DNA of 64,000 nt from an uncultured Oscillospiraceae bacterium (GTDB taxonomy: Bacteria > Bacillota > Clostridia > Oscillospirales > Oscillospiraceae): positions 62,001 to 126,000 of the forward strand of contig CAKSWT010000006.1 of the NCBI GenBank assembly GCA_934512135.1, in the 5' to 3' direction. Of the stretch, positions 34,027 to 44,083 are shown piece after piece. Position numbers and translations under genes: made by a program. Position 1 is the stretch's first letter; every line of letters begins with the position of its first letter. The notes under the pieces are model-generated. The model was not told where the DNA came from, did no database searches, and worked only from the letters and a program-made list of their open reading frames with translations.

Positions 34027-36350
34027 GGGTTGCCTCCAGCCTCTTGGTCCATGTCAAACAGGAATCGCACCACAGCCTCGCCAATGGGCCGGGACTGGCC
34101 CGCCGAGGGATAGCAGTGGATCTTGATGGACGGGTTAAAGTTCAGCTCCGTCACGGCGTAAATGCTGTCCTCCGCCGGGCGGGTAATGTCCTCGCAGATA
34201 ATGTCTACCCCGCAGAACACCGCTCCCACCGAGGCCGCCGCCTTCAGGGCGATCTCCCGGTAGGTGGGATGCACAATGTCTGTGCAGTCAATGGCTTCGC
34301 CGCCGGTGGACACATTGGAGTTCTGCCGCAGGGTGACCACCTCGCCCTTGGCGGGGACGGTCATAAAGCTCATGCCCATGGTCTCCAAATGGAGGGCCTC
34401 CTCGGCACCCATCCCAATAAAGCTCAGGGGCCGTCGGTGATCCGGGCCTCTCCTGGGATCCCGGGACTTTTCAATGACCAGCGCCCGGATATTCCGCTCT
34501 CCGTCTCCCACCACGCAGGCAGGGAGGCGCTTGCTCACCGCCTGGACCACGTTGCCAATCACCAGGAAACGATAGTCGTCTCCGGGGATATATTCCTCAA
34601 CGAGTACCTCGGAGCTGTTGGAGAAGGCAATGTCCAGGGCCTTTTCCAGGTTCTCGGATGTGGGCGGCTGGGTAAATACCGTGATGCCCTTGCCATAGTT
34701 GGTAAAGTTGGGCTTCACCACACAGTTCCCCAATCCATGGGCCCGGAAGGCCGCCATCGCCTCCTCCTTGCTGCCGAATATGCTCCCGTTGGGCACGGGG
34801 ACACCGTTTTCCCGGAGCAGCCGTTTGGTCAGGTTTTTGTTCCGCATCAGGAGAATGCTGACGCAGTTGTCCCGGCTGGTTTTGGTGGCCTGCTTCACAT
34901 ACTCCACCCGGTCTCCCCGGGTGAGCTTGACAAAATTGTCCTTTCGGTCCAGCACCTCGTATTTTACGCCCAGCTTCAGACACGCCTTAATCAGCGCCTG
35001 AGTGGAAAGCTCCATATCCTCAAAGCCCTTGAGGAGATAATACATCTCATTGGACTTGTCCAGGGCCCGCTGGGCCGCCTCAATGCCAAAGGCCACATAG
35101 CCCTTCTCCTCAATCTCGTGGTAGATCCGGTGGCTATAGAGCAAATCCGGATTCTCCACCCGCTGCCGGGCAATGGAGATAGAAGCCAGGGCCTGGGGCA
35201 CGTCAATGTCCCGATAGAATGCCTCCATCTCCGCCAGCAGCCGCAGCGCCGCCTTCTGAAGGGTCTCGGTGCGCTCCGGCAGCACGATCTCCACCGAGGT
35301 GGGGTCGTAGGCCGCGCTGGCAATGTGGTTCTCCTGGGAGATTTTCTGCCATTGGGGGGTAAAGTCGAAGTCCGGCTTGCTGGCCAGATACAGCAGAAAA
35401 TACTCCATCAGCTCCATATCCGACTTGCTCATGCCGTTTTTGTCCAGGGGATTTAGGTCGAACATCCGAAGCTCAATATGGTTGACGCCGGTGGCCCGGA
35501 GATTCTTCATCAGGTACTTGCCCTTGGGCTTGAGCCGCACCGGCGAATAGAACTCACTGGAGGAGTACAGATCCCCCTGGCGGACCGTCTCCACAATACT
35601 GTTAATATAGGTGTCCAGGCTCTGGTAGTTCAGAATAATCTGCCGTTTGTTCCAGTAGCCGTATTTACTGTTCCGCATGGAGGAATAGCCCAGGAAGCGT
35701 CCGCCCCCCACCGGAATTCCCTCATCCATGAAGCTCTCGTGGAAAATCGGACTGGCCGCTGTCATCAGCACCGGGAACCAGCTGTAGAGATAGCAGTTTT
35801 TCGCCATGGCCAGATAGATTTCGCTGCGGAGAAACCGCAGGTCATCCTGGCGCCCCAGCATCTGATGCAGCCGGGCGATGAGCCGTTCGTCAAAGGAGAA
35901 GTTGTAGTGAATGCCGCAGTACAGCATAATCTTCTTCCCGTATTTTTGGGACAAATAGTCCCGATAGGTCTCCTTTTCCCGATTTTTCCCCACAAAATGG
36001 GCCACCGGGATGGCCTCCGGGTCCGCAATCAGCGGCGGATTGCTCATCGGCCAGAGATACTCCCGCTCCGGATTTTCCACCGCCACCGTGGTGGTGACAA
36101 TATCGTGCAGATTCTCCAGCTGGTCGTAGACCTGATCCGGGTTGCTGCACACCTCCGTCCCGATTTCCACCTGGGACTCGGAAAAGTCCGTGGTGATAAA
36201 GGGATGCTTGGCCTTGTCCCCAAAGGGATGGGGTGTCATGGCAATATTGCCGTCTCCGTGAATGCGGATGTTTTCCTTTTCCAGTCCAATGGCGCTGCTG
36301 AGCAGCAGGGCCTTCATCTCTGGGATTTGAAAGACTTTTTTGAGCTCCAT
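34023..36350 (-). CDS. gshAB: Bifunctional glutamate-cysteine ligase/glutathione synthetase
   Basis: A 775-residue fusion (GshF). The N-terminal ligase half has GLEKENIRI, TTDFSESQVEIGTE and HIELRMFDLNPLDK. The C-terminal ATP-grasp half (about 480-775) has VVKPNFTNYGKGITVF, VLVEEYIPGDDYRFLVI and ITELNFNPSI-like YAVTELNFNPS. It makes glutathione from Glu, Cys and Gly in one protein. GshF is scattered among Firmicutes and often acquired horizontally. In a strict anaerobe it would protect against oxygen or electrophiles. GAGATCACGTC-type leader contains the start region; the following nitroreductase is translationally coupled. Confidence 0.95.
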   Translation of the reverse strand: MELKKVFQIPEMKALLLSSAIGLEKENIRIHGDGNIAMTPHPFGDKAKHPFITTDFSESQVEIGTEVCSNPDQVYDQLENLHDIVTTTVAVENPEREYLWPMSNPPLIADPEAIPVAHFVGKNREKETYRDYLSQKYGKKIMLYCGIHYNFSFDERLIARLHQMLGRQDDLRFLRSEIYLAMAKNCYLYSWFPVLMTAASPIFHESFMDEGIPVGGGRFLGYSSMRNSKYGYWNKRQIILNYQSLDTYINSIVETVRQGDLYSSSEFYSPVRLKPKGKYLMKNLRATGVNHIELRMFDLNPLDKNGMSKSDMELMEYFLLYLASKPDFDFTPQWQKISQENHIASAAYDPTSVEIVLPERTETLQKAALRLLAEMEAFYRDIDVPQALASISIARQRVENPDLLYSHRIYHEIEEKGYVAFGIEAAQRALDKSNEMYYLLKGFEDMELSTQALIKACLKLGVKYEVLDRKDNFVKLTRGDRVEYVKQATKTSRDNCVSILLMRNKNLTKRLLRENGVPVPNGSIFGSKEEAMAAFRAHGLGNCVVKPNFTNYGKGITVFTQPPTSENLEKALDIAFSNSSEVLVEEYIPGDDYRFLVIGNVVQAVSKRLPACVVGDGERNIRALVIEKSRDPRRGPDHRRPLSFIGMGAEEALHLETMGMSFMTVPAKGEVVTLRQNSNVSTGGEAIDCTDIVHPTYREIALKAAASVGAVFCGVDIICEDITRPAEDSIYAVTELNFNPSIKIHCYPSAGQSRPIGEAVVRFLFDMDQEAGGNP

Positions 36351-36368
36351 GGGAGATCACGTCCTTTC

Positions 36369-38669
36369 TTATTTACTCTCGATGAGAACCTGATCCCCTT
36401 CTCCGTGTATGCTGATTTCAGAAATGGGAGCCTCATAGCTGTCAATGATTTTCTCCGCGATGGGATCCTCCAGATCCTTCTGAATGGTCCGGCGGAGATT
36501 TCTGGCGCCGTAGACCTCCGAGAAGGACTTTTTCACCAGGTAGTCCACCACCTTGTCATCCCAGGTCAGGGCCACACCGTGCTCCTTGAGGGACGCCTCC
36601 AGCTCGCCCAGCATAATCTTCGCAATGCCGCGGAAGTTGTCCTCGCTGAGCTTGTTGAAGCAGACAATCTCGTCCACACGGTTGATGAACTCCGGCCGCA
36701 GGAACTCCTGCAGTGCCTTCATGGCCTTCTCCTTGGCCTGCTGCGAGGGGCTGCGGTCAAAGCCCAGTGAGGTGCTCCGCTGCTCGCTGCCGGCGTTGGA
36801 GGTCATAATAATCACAGTATTTTCAAAATTCACCACCCGGCCCTGGGAGTCGGTAATCCGACCGTCATCGAGCACCTGGAGGAGAATATTCAAAACATCC
36901 CCATGGGCCTTTTCCAGCTCGTCAAAGAGAATAATGGAATAGGGCTTCCGGCGAACCTTCTCGGTGAGCTGTCCCGCCTCATCATAGCCCACATAGCCCG
37001 GAGGCGAACCAATGAGCTTGGATACGGAGTGCTTCTCCATATATTCCGACATATCCAGCCGAATCAGGGAGTCCACTCCTTCAAAGAGCTCCGTGGCCAG
37101 CTGCTTAACCAGCTCCGTTTTGCCCACACCGGTGGAGCCCACAAAGATAAAGGACACCGGACGCTTTTTCGGGGAAATGCCCACGCGGTTCCGCCGAATG
37201 GCCCTTGCCACCGCAGAAACTGCCTCATCCTGCCCAATGATCCGTGTCTTCAGCTTATCCTCCAGGGTCTTGAGCTGCTGGTATTCCTGGGCCTGGATCT
37301 TGCTGGCGGGGATTTTGGTCCAAAGCTCAATGACCCGGGCCAGATTTTCCATGGTCAGCGCCGGCCGGGGCTTGCACTGAAGCTCGTGAAGCTGACTGTC
37401 CAGCTGCAGCTCCTTGCTGCGGAGCATCGCCAGCCGCTCATAGTCCGTTTCGTCATGCTCTCCCCCATCGGTGAGCATCTCGATCTCCATATTGATGTCG
37501 GCCCATTCCTTTTTCAGCTCGCTCAGCCGTTTAATGTCCGGGTCCTTGAGATTCACGTCGGAGCAGGCCTCGTCGATCAGGTCGATGGCCTTGTCCGGCA
37601 GGAACCGGTCGGAAATATACCGCTCACTGAGGATAACCGCCTGACGGCAGATCTCCGGAGAGACGCAGACCCCGTGGAACTCCTCATAGTAATGGGCGAT
37701 TCCCCGCAAAATCGAGACGGCCTCCTCAATGGTTGGCTCATTCACCGTAACCGGCTGGAACCGGCGCTCCAGCGCCGTGTCCTTTTCAATGTGCTTGCGA
37801 TACTCGTTAAAGGTGGTGGCGCCCAGGACCTGAATCTCCCCCCGGGACAGGGCAGGCTTTAGGATATTGGCCGCATTCATGGAGCCCTCGGCGTCTCCCG
37901 CCCCTACAATGGTGTGAATCTCGTCAATCACCAGAATGATATTCCCGGTTTTCTTGATCTCGTCAATCAGGCCCTTCATCCGGCTTTCAAACTGCCCCCG
38001 GAACTGGGTTCCGGCCACCAGTGCCGTCATATCCAGCATATAAATCTCCTTGTCCAGGAGCTTATAGGGGACGTTCCCGTCGACGATTCGCTGGGCCAGG
38101 CCCTCGGCGATGGCGGTTTTTCCCACTCCAGGCTCACCAATCAAACAGGGATTGTTCTTCTGGCGGCGGTTGAGGATCTGGATGACCCGCTCGGTCTCCT
38201 CCTCTCGGCCAACCACATGGTCGATCTTCCCCTCCTTGGCCTTCCGGGTTAGGTTCAGGCAGTAGGTTTCTAGGAACTTCCGCTTGTCCTTCTTTCCGCC
38301 ACTGCGGCGGGCGCCATCCTTTCCGGGCTCCTTGGGCTGCTCCGACCGGGGCCGGTCCGAATTGCCGAAGAGCTTGCTGAGATAGGGGAAGGTGGCGGTA
38401 CGGCCGTCGTCCTCCTGATCGTCCTCGGACTCCGGGGACTCCTGGAGCTCCTCGCCTCCCTCCACCGCGTTCATCATTTCGCTGGTCATATTGTCCAGGT
38501 CCTCGTCGGTGATTCCCAGCTTCTTCATCATGTCATCCACGGGCTTGATTCCAAGCTCCCGGGCGCACTTCAGGCACAGGCCCTCGTTCTTTGTCTCTCC
38601 GTTTTCTATTTTAGTGATAAAGATCACAGCGTAATTCTTGTTGCATCTGCTGCAAAGGGTAGGACGCAT
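36369..38669 (-). CDS. Clp ATPase with N-terminal zinc finger (ClpE-like)
   Basis: A 766-residue AAA+ unfoldase. The N-terminal zinc finger is CSRCNKNYAVIF...CLKC (residues 5-40), like ClpE and McsA, replacing the usual Clp N-domain. An acidic linker (about 55-130) precedes two AAA modules: GEPGVGKTAIAEGLAQ and GSTGVGKTELVKQLA. A middle coiled coil lies about 380-440. A ClpP-docking (I/L/V)GF-type loop appears as SLGFDRSP. Feeds substrates to ClpP or refolds proteins under stress. A CIRCE/CtsR operator was not recognised. The ATG at 38669 follows AAAAGGAG. Confidence 0.9.
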   Translation of the reverse strand: MRPTLCSRCNKNYAVIFITKIENGETKNEGLCLKCARELGIKPVDDMMKKLGITDEDLDNMTSEMMNAVEGGEELQESPESEDDQEDDGRTATFPYLSKLFGNSDRPRSEQPKEPGKDGARRSGGKKDKRKFLETYCLNLTRKAKEGKIDHVVGREEETERVIQILNRRQKNNPCLIGEPGVGKTAIAEGLAQRIVDGNVPYKLLDKEIYMLDMTALVAGTQFRGQFESRMKGLIDEIKKTGNIILVIDEIHTIVGAGDAEGSMNAANILKPALSRGEIQVLGATTFNEYRKHIEKDTALERRFQPVTVNEPTIEEAVSILRGIAHYYEEFHGVCVSPEICRQAVILSERYISDRFLPDKAIDLIDEACSDVNLKDPDIKRLSELKKEWADINMEIEMLTDGGEHDETDYERLAMLRSKELQLDSQLHELQCKPRPALTMENLARVIELWTKIPASKIQAQEYQQLKTLEDKLKTRIIGQDEAVSAVARAIRRNRVGISPKKRPVSFIFVGSTGVGKTELVKQLATELFEGVDSLIRLDMSEYMEKHSVSKLIGSPPGYVGYDEAGQLTEKVRRKPYSIILFDELEKAHGDVLNILLQVLDDGRITDSQGRVVNFENTVIIMTSNAGSEQRSTSLGFDRSPSQQAKEKAMKALQEFLRPEFINRVDEIVCFNKLSEDNFRGIAKIMLGELEASLKEHGVALTWDDKVVDYLVKKSFSEVYGARNLRRTIQKDLEDPIAEKIIDSYEAPISEISIHGEGDQVLIESK

Positions 38670-38751
38670 AGTGTTTCTCCTTTTCGCCACATAGGCTCTA
38701 AAAAATGTCCGGCTGCACCGCAGATTGTCTTCTCCGTCGGCCCAGAGCGGA

Positions 38752-39849
38752 TTAGGGAAGGCTATAATACCGCACCGCATCCCTGCTCCGGAGCAGAAGT
38801 CCATCTGCCGCCGGCAGAATATCCCAGGCCGTCGCACCCTCTGGGGTGCGTTTCAACAATCCGCCAGCATTATCATAGACCAGCAATGCCCCGCTGTCAA
38901 GCGTACAGGCGCGATTCCCACAAACCAGCAGTCTCTTTGGCAGTCCGCCACGCCAGGCGCTCTGGGTGATTTGTCCCCGGCCGTCCATGGTAATCAGCCA
39001 GTATCGGCCAAATCGCTGGACAATCAGCGCCGCCATGTCATCCGCATCCCAGGCCGCCACGGCCTCCGGGGCGATCTGATAGGCGCCTATCTCCCGGCCT
39101 TCCCGGTCCAGCATCCGAAAGCCCCAGTCTGTCCAGAGCAGAACGCCGTCTCCGCAGGTCCGCAGATCATAGATCATTTGGTCCTCCAATGCCAGGCACC
39201 GGCTGGTTTCCAGCGTATCCTGCCGAAGGCTCCAGTGTCCCGCTCCGTCCACACAGCAGGACACCAGCACGTCCCTCCGGGGAATGGTCATCATCACCAT
39301 GGCCTGATCCACCAGTCCCAGGCGCCGGCTGACTTCCCCGTCGGCGGCGAACAGCACCGTCTCGGTCAGATAGCCGGACCCGGCAGTGACCACCGCCAAG
39401 GTGCCCGCCGGTCCCACTGCGGCAAGATCAATTCCTGCCGAAAGCTCCCGGCGCACCGCTCCGTCCTTCCCAAGGAGCCAGATTTCCGATTCCCCGGGAG
39501 TGTAAACCGCCCCGGCGTCCTCCGCGGACAGCATCAGCGGCTCGGTCAGGGCCGTGGTCCACTGCTGTCGTTCTTGTCCCTTCCCATTGTATTGCTCCAG
39601 GCTGCCGGCTTCGGCACAGAAAATGGTTCCTTCCACCACAGCCATGGTCTTTCCCTCCTGGGTCAGCGGCACCCACACCTCCTCATAGGGCGGTGTATTC
39701 CACTTCCTCAGGAATTCCCGAATGCACTCCGGATGCTCCCCTCCATAGCCCATGGCTCCAAGAGCCACCGCCAGGACCAGCAGCATCCGCACTCCGTTCC
39801 ACTTCCTCTTTGTGTGACGTCCCTGCAGCTGCACGGCGTCATCCCACAT
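38752..39849 (-). CDS. DUF5711 family membrane-anchored beta-propeller-like protein
   Basis: A 365-residue protein with one N-terminal transmembrane helix (about 22-38, MLLVLAVALGAMGYG) and an external domain of repeated short beta motifs (VVEGTIFCAEAG, VLFAADGEV, LLVYDNAGG). This outline matches DUF5711 proteins. Function is unknown; a propeller with a sensory or scaffold role is possible. The ATG at 39849 is 10 bases after GAGGAGG. It overlaps truA by 11 bases, so it ends the ecf-truA operon. Confidence 0.72.
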   Translation of the reverse strand: MWDDAVQLQGRHTKRKWNGVRMLLVLAVALGAMGYGGEHPECIREFLRKWNTPPYEEVWVPLTQEGKTMAVVEGTIFCAEAGSLEQYNGKGQERQQWTTALTEPLMLSAEDAGAVYTPGESEIWLLGKDGAVRRELSAGIDLAAVGPAGTLAVVTAGSGYLTETVLFAADGEVSRRLGLVDQAMVMMTIPRRDVLVSCCVDGAGHWSLRQDTLETSRCLALEDQMIYDLRTCGDGVLLWTDWGFRMLDREGREIGAYQIAPEAVAAWDADDMAALIVQRFGRYWLITMDGRGQITQSAWRGGLPKRLLVCGNRACTLDSGALLVYDNAGGLLKRTPEGATAWDILPAADGLLLRSRDAVRYYSLP

Positions 39850-40603
39850 GAAAGGAAACCTCCTCACACTCATACCAGAGCTTCGTCATATATAACCCGC
39901 CGGGGGGCATGGTCGGCCCCGCCGCCGTACGGTTTTTGTTCTCCAAAATCTCCGTCACAGCCTTCGGGGGGAACTTTCCCTCCGCCGCATACACCACCGT
40001 CCCGGACATGGCCCGGGCCATATTGTAGAGAAAGCCGTTGGCGCAGATCCGCAGCAGCAGCAGATTTCCCTGCCGCTCCACATCGAAATAGTGCACCGTG
40101 CGGACGGTGCTTTTCACGTCGGTTCCTACGCTACGCACTGCGGCAAAATCATGGGTCCCCACAAAGCGGTCCGCCGCCTGCTGCATGACCTTCTCATCCA
40201 GATGCTTGGGATAAAAGCATGCCCGGTTCACATAGAAGGGGTCCCGGATTCTGGAGTTGTAGATCTGGTAGGTGTATTCCTTCTTGACGCAGGATCCAAT
40301 GGCATTGAAGGAATCCGGCACCTCAAAGGCCTCCCGCACCACAATGTCGTGGGGCAGGTGGGTATTCATGGCATAGGGAATCCGTTCCACGGGAATGCCG
40401 GAGCCGGTGCGAAAATTGGCCACATAATTTCTGGCGTGAACGCCTGCGTCGGTACGACCACACCCGGTGATCTTCACCGGGTGTCCCAGCAGCTTGGTGG
40501 CCGCCTGTTCCATGGTCTCACAGACCGTCATGGCATTTTTCTGAACCTGCCAGCCGTGGTAGGCGGTGCCCTCATAGGTGAGCACCATGGCAATGTTTCT
40601 CAC
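39839..40603 (-). CDS. truA: tRNA pseudouridine synthase A
   Basis: A 254-residue TruA. It begins VRNIAMVLTYEGTAYHGWQ, carries the catalytic aspartate in GCGRTDAGVHA near residue 55, and ends with YNMARAMSGTVV. It makes pseudouridines at positions 38-40 of tRNA. GTG 40603 is chosen because AAAGGAG lies six bases upstream and the upstream extension is not family-like. It follows ecfT as in many Firmicutes ribosomal neighbourhoods. Confidence 0.95.
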   Translation of the reverse strand: MRNIAMVLTYEGTAYHGWQVQKNAMTVCETMEQAATKLLGHPVKITGCGRTDAGVHARNYVANFRTGSGIPVERIPYAMNTHLPHDIVVREAFEVPDSFNAIGSCVKKEYTYQIYNSRIRDPFYVNRACFYPKHLDEKVMQQAADRFVGTHDFAAVRSVGTDVKSTVRTVHYFDVERQGNLLLLRICANGFLYNMARAMSGTVVYAAEGKFPPKAVTEILENKNRTAAGPTMPPGGLYMTKLWYECEEVSFHVG

Positions 40604-40616
40604 AGATCTGCTCCTT

Positions 40617-41420
40617 TCAGAGTCCAAACTGTCTGAGGATGACAACAGCGGTCAGCATCACGCATCCCGTCAGCAGTCCAACGGTGTCCAGCCGCTTCCA
40701 CTTTAGGGGATTAAGCCGTGTCCGTCCCTCTCCTCCGGTATAGCAGCGGCACTCCATGGCCGTGGCCAGCTCATCTGCCCGGCGGAAGGCGCTGACAAAC
40801 AGCGGCACCAGCACCGGGATCAGCGCCTTGGCCTTCTGGAGCAGATTTCCCGTCTCAAAATCGGCCCCCCGGGCCTTTTGGGCGGACATAATTTTGTCCG
40901 TCTCCTCGATCAGGGTGGGAATAAACCGCAGGGCAATGCTCATCATCATGGCCAGCTCATGAACCGGGACCTTGATTCGCTTCAGGGGCCCCAAAAGCCG
41001 CTCCAGTCCGTCGGTAAGGGTGATGGGGGAAGTGGTATAGGTCAGGAGGAAGGTGCCGGTGATCAGCATGATGATCCGTGCCACCATAAAAACGGCATTT
41101 CGAATGCCTGCATCCGTGACCTTCAGCTTCCAAATGTGGAACAGCTCATTGCCCGGAGTGTAGAACATATTCAGCAGAGCCGTGAAAATGATAATAATCA
41201 GAATGGGCTTGACACCCTTCAAAATGGTTTTCAGGTGGATTTTGGAGATACGCACCGCCGCCACCAAATACCCCAGCACCAGCAAATACCCCAAAATCCC
41301 TTTGCAGGTAAACAGGGCAATGATATAAAACAGCACATTTAGAATTTTCGTTCGGGGATCCATCCTATGGATGGGCGTATTTCCGGGGAAATACTGGCCG
41401 ATGGTAATATCCTTAAGCAT
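40617..41420 (-). CDS. ecfT: ECF transporter transmembrane component EcfT
   Basis: A 267-residue protein with about six hydrophobic segments. The coupling-helix motif appears twice in related form (KARGADFETG near residue 190; MECRCYTGGEGRTRL near 232). Partners with EcfA1/A2 and interchangeable S-components to import vitamins. ATG 41420 overlaps the ecfA2 stop by one base; GGGAGGGG lies 7 bases upstream. Confidence 0.93.
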   Translation of the reverse strand: MLKDITIGQYFPGNTPIHRMDPRTKILNVLFYIIALFTCKGILGYLLVLGYLVAAVRISKIHLKTILKGVKPILIIIIFTALLNMFYTPGNELFHIWKLKVTDAGIRNAVFMVARIIMLITGTFLLTYTTSPITLTDGLERLLGPLKRIKVPVHELAMMMSIALRFIPTLIEETDKIMSAQKARGADFETGNLLQKAKALIPVLVPLFVSAFRRADELATAMECRCYTGGEGRTRLNPLKWKRLDTVGLLTGCVMLTAVVILRQFGL

Positions 41421-42280
41421 CAGCAAACCCCTCCCTTCAGGGCCATCAGGCTTTCCATCGCCTGGGCCGTGGTGTAAACCGAGGGATCCACCGGGACGCC
41501 CAGGGCCTTCAAGCGGAGAAACACACTGGTGACCTGGGGCACCGCAAGGCCCATCCTCTCCAGCTCCTCTGCATGGGAAAATACCTCCCGAGGGGTGCCG
41601 TCCATGGCGATATGGGCATCATTCACCACCACCAGGCGCTCCACGCTGTCTGCGATCTCCTCCATGGAGTGGCTGACCATAATGACCGTGGCATGTTTCG
41701 CCTGCTGATAGGTTCGGATATTGTTCAGGATCTGTTCCCGGCCCTTGGGGTCCAGCCCCGCCGTGGGCTCATCGAGAATCAACACCTTGGGTTCCATGGC
41801 AATGACACCGGCAATGGCCACCCGGCGCTTCTGTCCTCCGGAGAGCTCAAAAGGGGAAATCTCCAGCACGGACTCCGGCAGCTCCACAAAGCTGGCCGCC
41901 TCCAGAACTCTGCGGCGGATTTCCTCCTCCTCCAGCTTCATATTCTTCGGGCCAAAGGCGATATCCCGAAATACCGTCTCCTCAAAGAGCTGATACTCGG
42001 GGTACTGGAACACCAGCCCCACCTGGAAGCGCACCTGACGGGTGAACTTCTTGTCCTCCCAGATGTCCTTTCCGTCAAAGCGTACGGTTCCGGACGTGGG
42101 CTTTAACAGCCCGTTGAGGTGCTGAATCAGCGTGGACTTTCCAGAACCTGTGTGGCCGATAATGCCCATAAACTCACCCTGGTTCACCGAAAAATTCACG
42201 CTTTCCAGGGCAAACCGCTCAAAGGGTGTGCCCTGAGAATAAATATGCGTCAAATCCTCTGTTGCGATAATGGGATTCAA
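41420..42280 (-). CDS. ecfA2: ECF transporter ATPase EcfA2
   Basis: A 286-residue ATPase with Walker A GHTGSGKST, signature FELSGGQKRRVAIAGVI, Walker B VLILDEPTAGLDP and H-loop VSHSMEEIAD. The C-terminal extension is typical of EcfA. It pairs with EcfA1 as the motor for group II ECF vitamin importers. No S-component is encoded in the window. Confidence 0.93.
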   Translation of the reverse strand: MNPIIATEDLTHIYSQGTPFERFALESVNFSVNQGEFMGIIGHTGSGKSTLIQHLNGLLKPTSGTVRFDGKDIWEDKKFTRQVRFQVGLVFQYPEYQLFEETVFRDIAFGPKNMKLEEEEIRRRVLEAASFVELPESVLEISPFELSGGQKRRVAIAGVIAMEPKVLILDEPTAGLDPKGREQILNNIRTYQQAKHATVIMVSHSMEEIADSVERLVVVNDAHIAMDGTPREVFSHAEELERMGLAVPQVTSVFLRLKALGVPVDPSVYTTAQAMESLMALKGGVC

Positions 42281-42357
42281 AATGGTATCCTCCGGCTGTT
42301 GGTGTTCAGCTCTCCCGCGCAGCCATCGCTGGGATGCCGATATTCATACATTGCCTC

Positions 42358-43203
42358 TCACCGCAGCGCCGCGGCAATGGCCTGGGCACAGGCTTCCACG
42401 GACAGGGCGTCCAGGGGAAGCTCCCACCCCTTTTGGTTCAGCTCATACATCAGGTCCGTGGTTTCCGGGACGGTAAGTCCCACGCTCCGCAGAAGCTCCA
42501 CCTGGGTAAAGACCTTTTGGGGCACATCGTCGGCGATGACCTTTCCGGCGTCCATAACAATGACCCGGTCTGCATCAATGGCCTCCCGCATATGGTGGGT
42601 AATCAGAATCACCGTCACGCCGAACTTTCCGTTCAGCTCATGGATGGTATCCACTACCTCGTTCCGCCCCACGGGATCCAGCATGGCCGTGGGCTCATCC
42701 AGCACCACGCACTGAGGCCGCATGGCCAAAACCCCGGCAATGGCCACCCGCTGCTTCTGTCCGCCGGACAGAAGATGGGGGGCGTGACGGCGGAACTCGT
42801 ACATCCCCACGGCCTTCAGCGCCGCGTCCACCCGTTCCCGAATCTCCTCTGTGGGGACGCCGAGATTCTCCAGGGCGAAGGCCACGTCCTCCTCCACCAC
42901 ATTGGAGACGATCTGATTGTCCGGGTTCTGGAACACCATGCCCACGGACCGGCGAATGGGAATCAGATCCTCCTGGCTTCTGGTGTCCATGCCGTAGACA
43001 TAGATTTCCCCGCCGGAGGGCAGCAGGATGGCGTTAAAATGCTTGGCCAGGGTGGATTTTCCACAGCCGTTGTGGCCTAAAATCACCACAAACTTTCCCT
43101 GCTCCACCGTCAGGTTCAGATGCTCAAACACGCCAATGGCGTCGGTCTGTTCCGTGGCGGAGTAGGAAAAGGATGCGTCCTTTACTTCAATGGCAGTGCT
43201 CAT
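42358..43203 (-). CDS. ecfA1: ECF transporter ATPase EcfA1
   Basis: A 281-residue ATPase with Walker A GHNGCGKST, Q-loop FQNPDNQIVSNVVEEDVAF, signature LLSGGQKQRVAIAGVL and Walker B CVVLDEPTAMLDP. The Q-loop FQNPDNQ is typical of EcfA1. It lies 77 bases before ecfA2 and one base after the methyltransferase gene. Confidence 0.93.
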   Translation of the reverse strand: MSTAIEVKDASFSYSATEQTDAIGVFEHLNLTVEQGKFVVILGHNGCGKSTLAKHFNAILLPSGGEIYVYGMDTRSQEDLIPIRRSVGMVFQNPDNQIVSNVVEEDVAFALENLGVPTEEIRERVDAALKAVGMYEFRRHAPHLLSGGQKQRVAIAGVLAMRPQCVVLDEPTAMLDPVGRNEVVDTIHELNGKFGVTVILITHHMREAIDADRVIVMDAGKVIADDVPQKVFTQVELLRSVGLTVPETTDLMYELNQKGWELPLDALSVEACAQAIAAALR

Positions 43204-43204
43204 C

Positions 43205-44071
43205 TCAGCCCTCCCTTGTCCAGCGTCCGGTGGCGCCGCAGGGCAGCACCAGCCCGGACTTGGTCACCGGCAGCCCCAGCTCGTCACAGGCAGTATGTCC
43301 GCCATACTTCCGTCCGAACAGGCTGTCCGAAATATAGCCGATCACCGAGGGGGCCAGCCCTGTGGTGTAGGAATTGATAATGACAAACAGCGGATTCTCC
43401 GAGAGCACCCCGGTGCAGAGAGAGACGAAATCATAGAGATTCTTCTCCAGCTTCCACACCTCTCCCGAGGGGCCCCGTCCATAGGAGGGCGGATCCATAA
43501 TAATGGCATCATACCGCCGTCCCCGTTTGATTTCCCGCTCCACAAACTTTGCGCAGTCATCCACGATCCAGCGAACGGGCCGATCCTCCAAGCCAGAAAC
43601 CACCGCATTCTCTCTGGCCCAGGACACCATCCCCCGGGCAGCGTCCACATGGCACACCGAGGCCCCCGCCGCTGCGCAGGCGATGGTGGCGCCGCCGGTG
43701 TAGGCAAACAGATTCAGCACCTGGATGGGCCGGTGGGCGGCTCGAATCCGCTCCATGGCCCAGTCCCAGTTGGCTGCCTGCTCCGGAAATACGCCGGTGT
43801 GCTTAAAGTTCATGGGCTTGACCTGAAAGGTCAGCTCTTTATAATGTATCTTCCACTTGTCCGGGAGCTTTTTCGTATTCCAGGCTCCGCCGCCGGTGTT
43901 GGACCGGGCATACCGGGCGTCATAACGGCTCCACAGCTCCCGATCCTTGGGTGTGTTCCAAATCACCTGAGGGTCCGGACGCACCAGGGTGTAGTTTCCC
44001 CAGCGCTCCAGCTTCTCCCCGTCGGAGCAATCCAGGACCTCATAGTCCTTCCATTCATTTGCTGTCCACAT
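43205..44071 (-). CDS. Class I SAM-dependent methyltransferase, RlmI/RlmK-like
   Basis: A 288-residue Rossmann methyltransferase. SAM-binding motif LNLFAYTGGATIACAAAGA near residue 125 is followed by HVDAARGMVSWARENA and the catalytic DPPSYGRG near 190. It resembles the catalytic part of 23S rRNA methyltransferases but lacks their N-terminal PUA domain, so the RNA substrate is uncertain. AAAGGAG precedes the ATG by 8 bases. It lies between the PBP and ecf genes. Confidence 0.82.
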   Translation of the reverse strand: MWTANEWKDYEVLDCSDGEKLERWGNYTLVRPDPQVIWNTPKDRELWSRYDARYARSNTGGGAWNTKKLPDKWKIHYKELTFQVKPMNFKHTGVFPEQAANWDWAMERIRAAHRPIQVLNLFAYTGGATIACAAAGASVCHVDAARGMVSWARENAVVSGLEDRPVRWIVDDCAKFVEREIKRGRRYDAIIMDPPSYGRGPSGEVWKLEKNLYDFVSLCTGVLSENPLFVIINSYTTGLAPSVIGYISDSLFGRKYGGHTACDELGLPVTKSGLVLPCGATGRWTREG

Positions 44072-44083
44072 AGTGTTCTCCTT

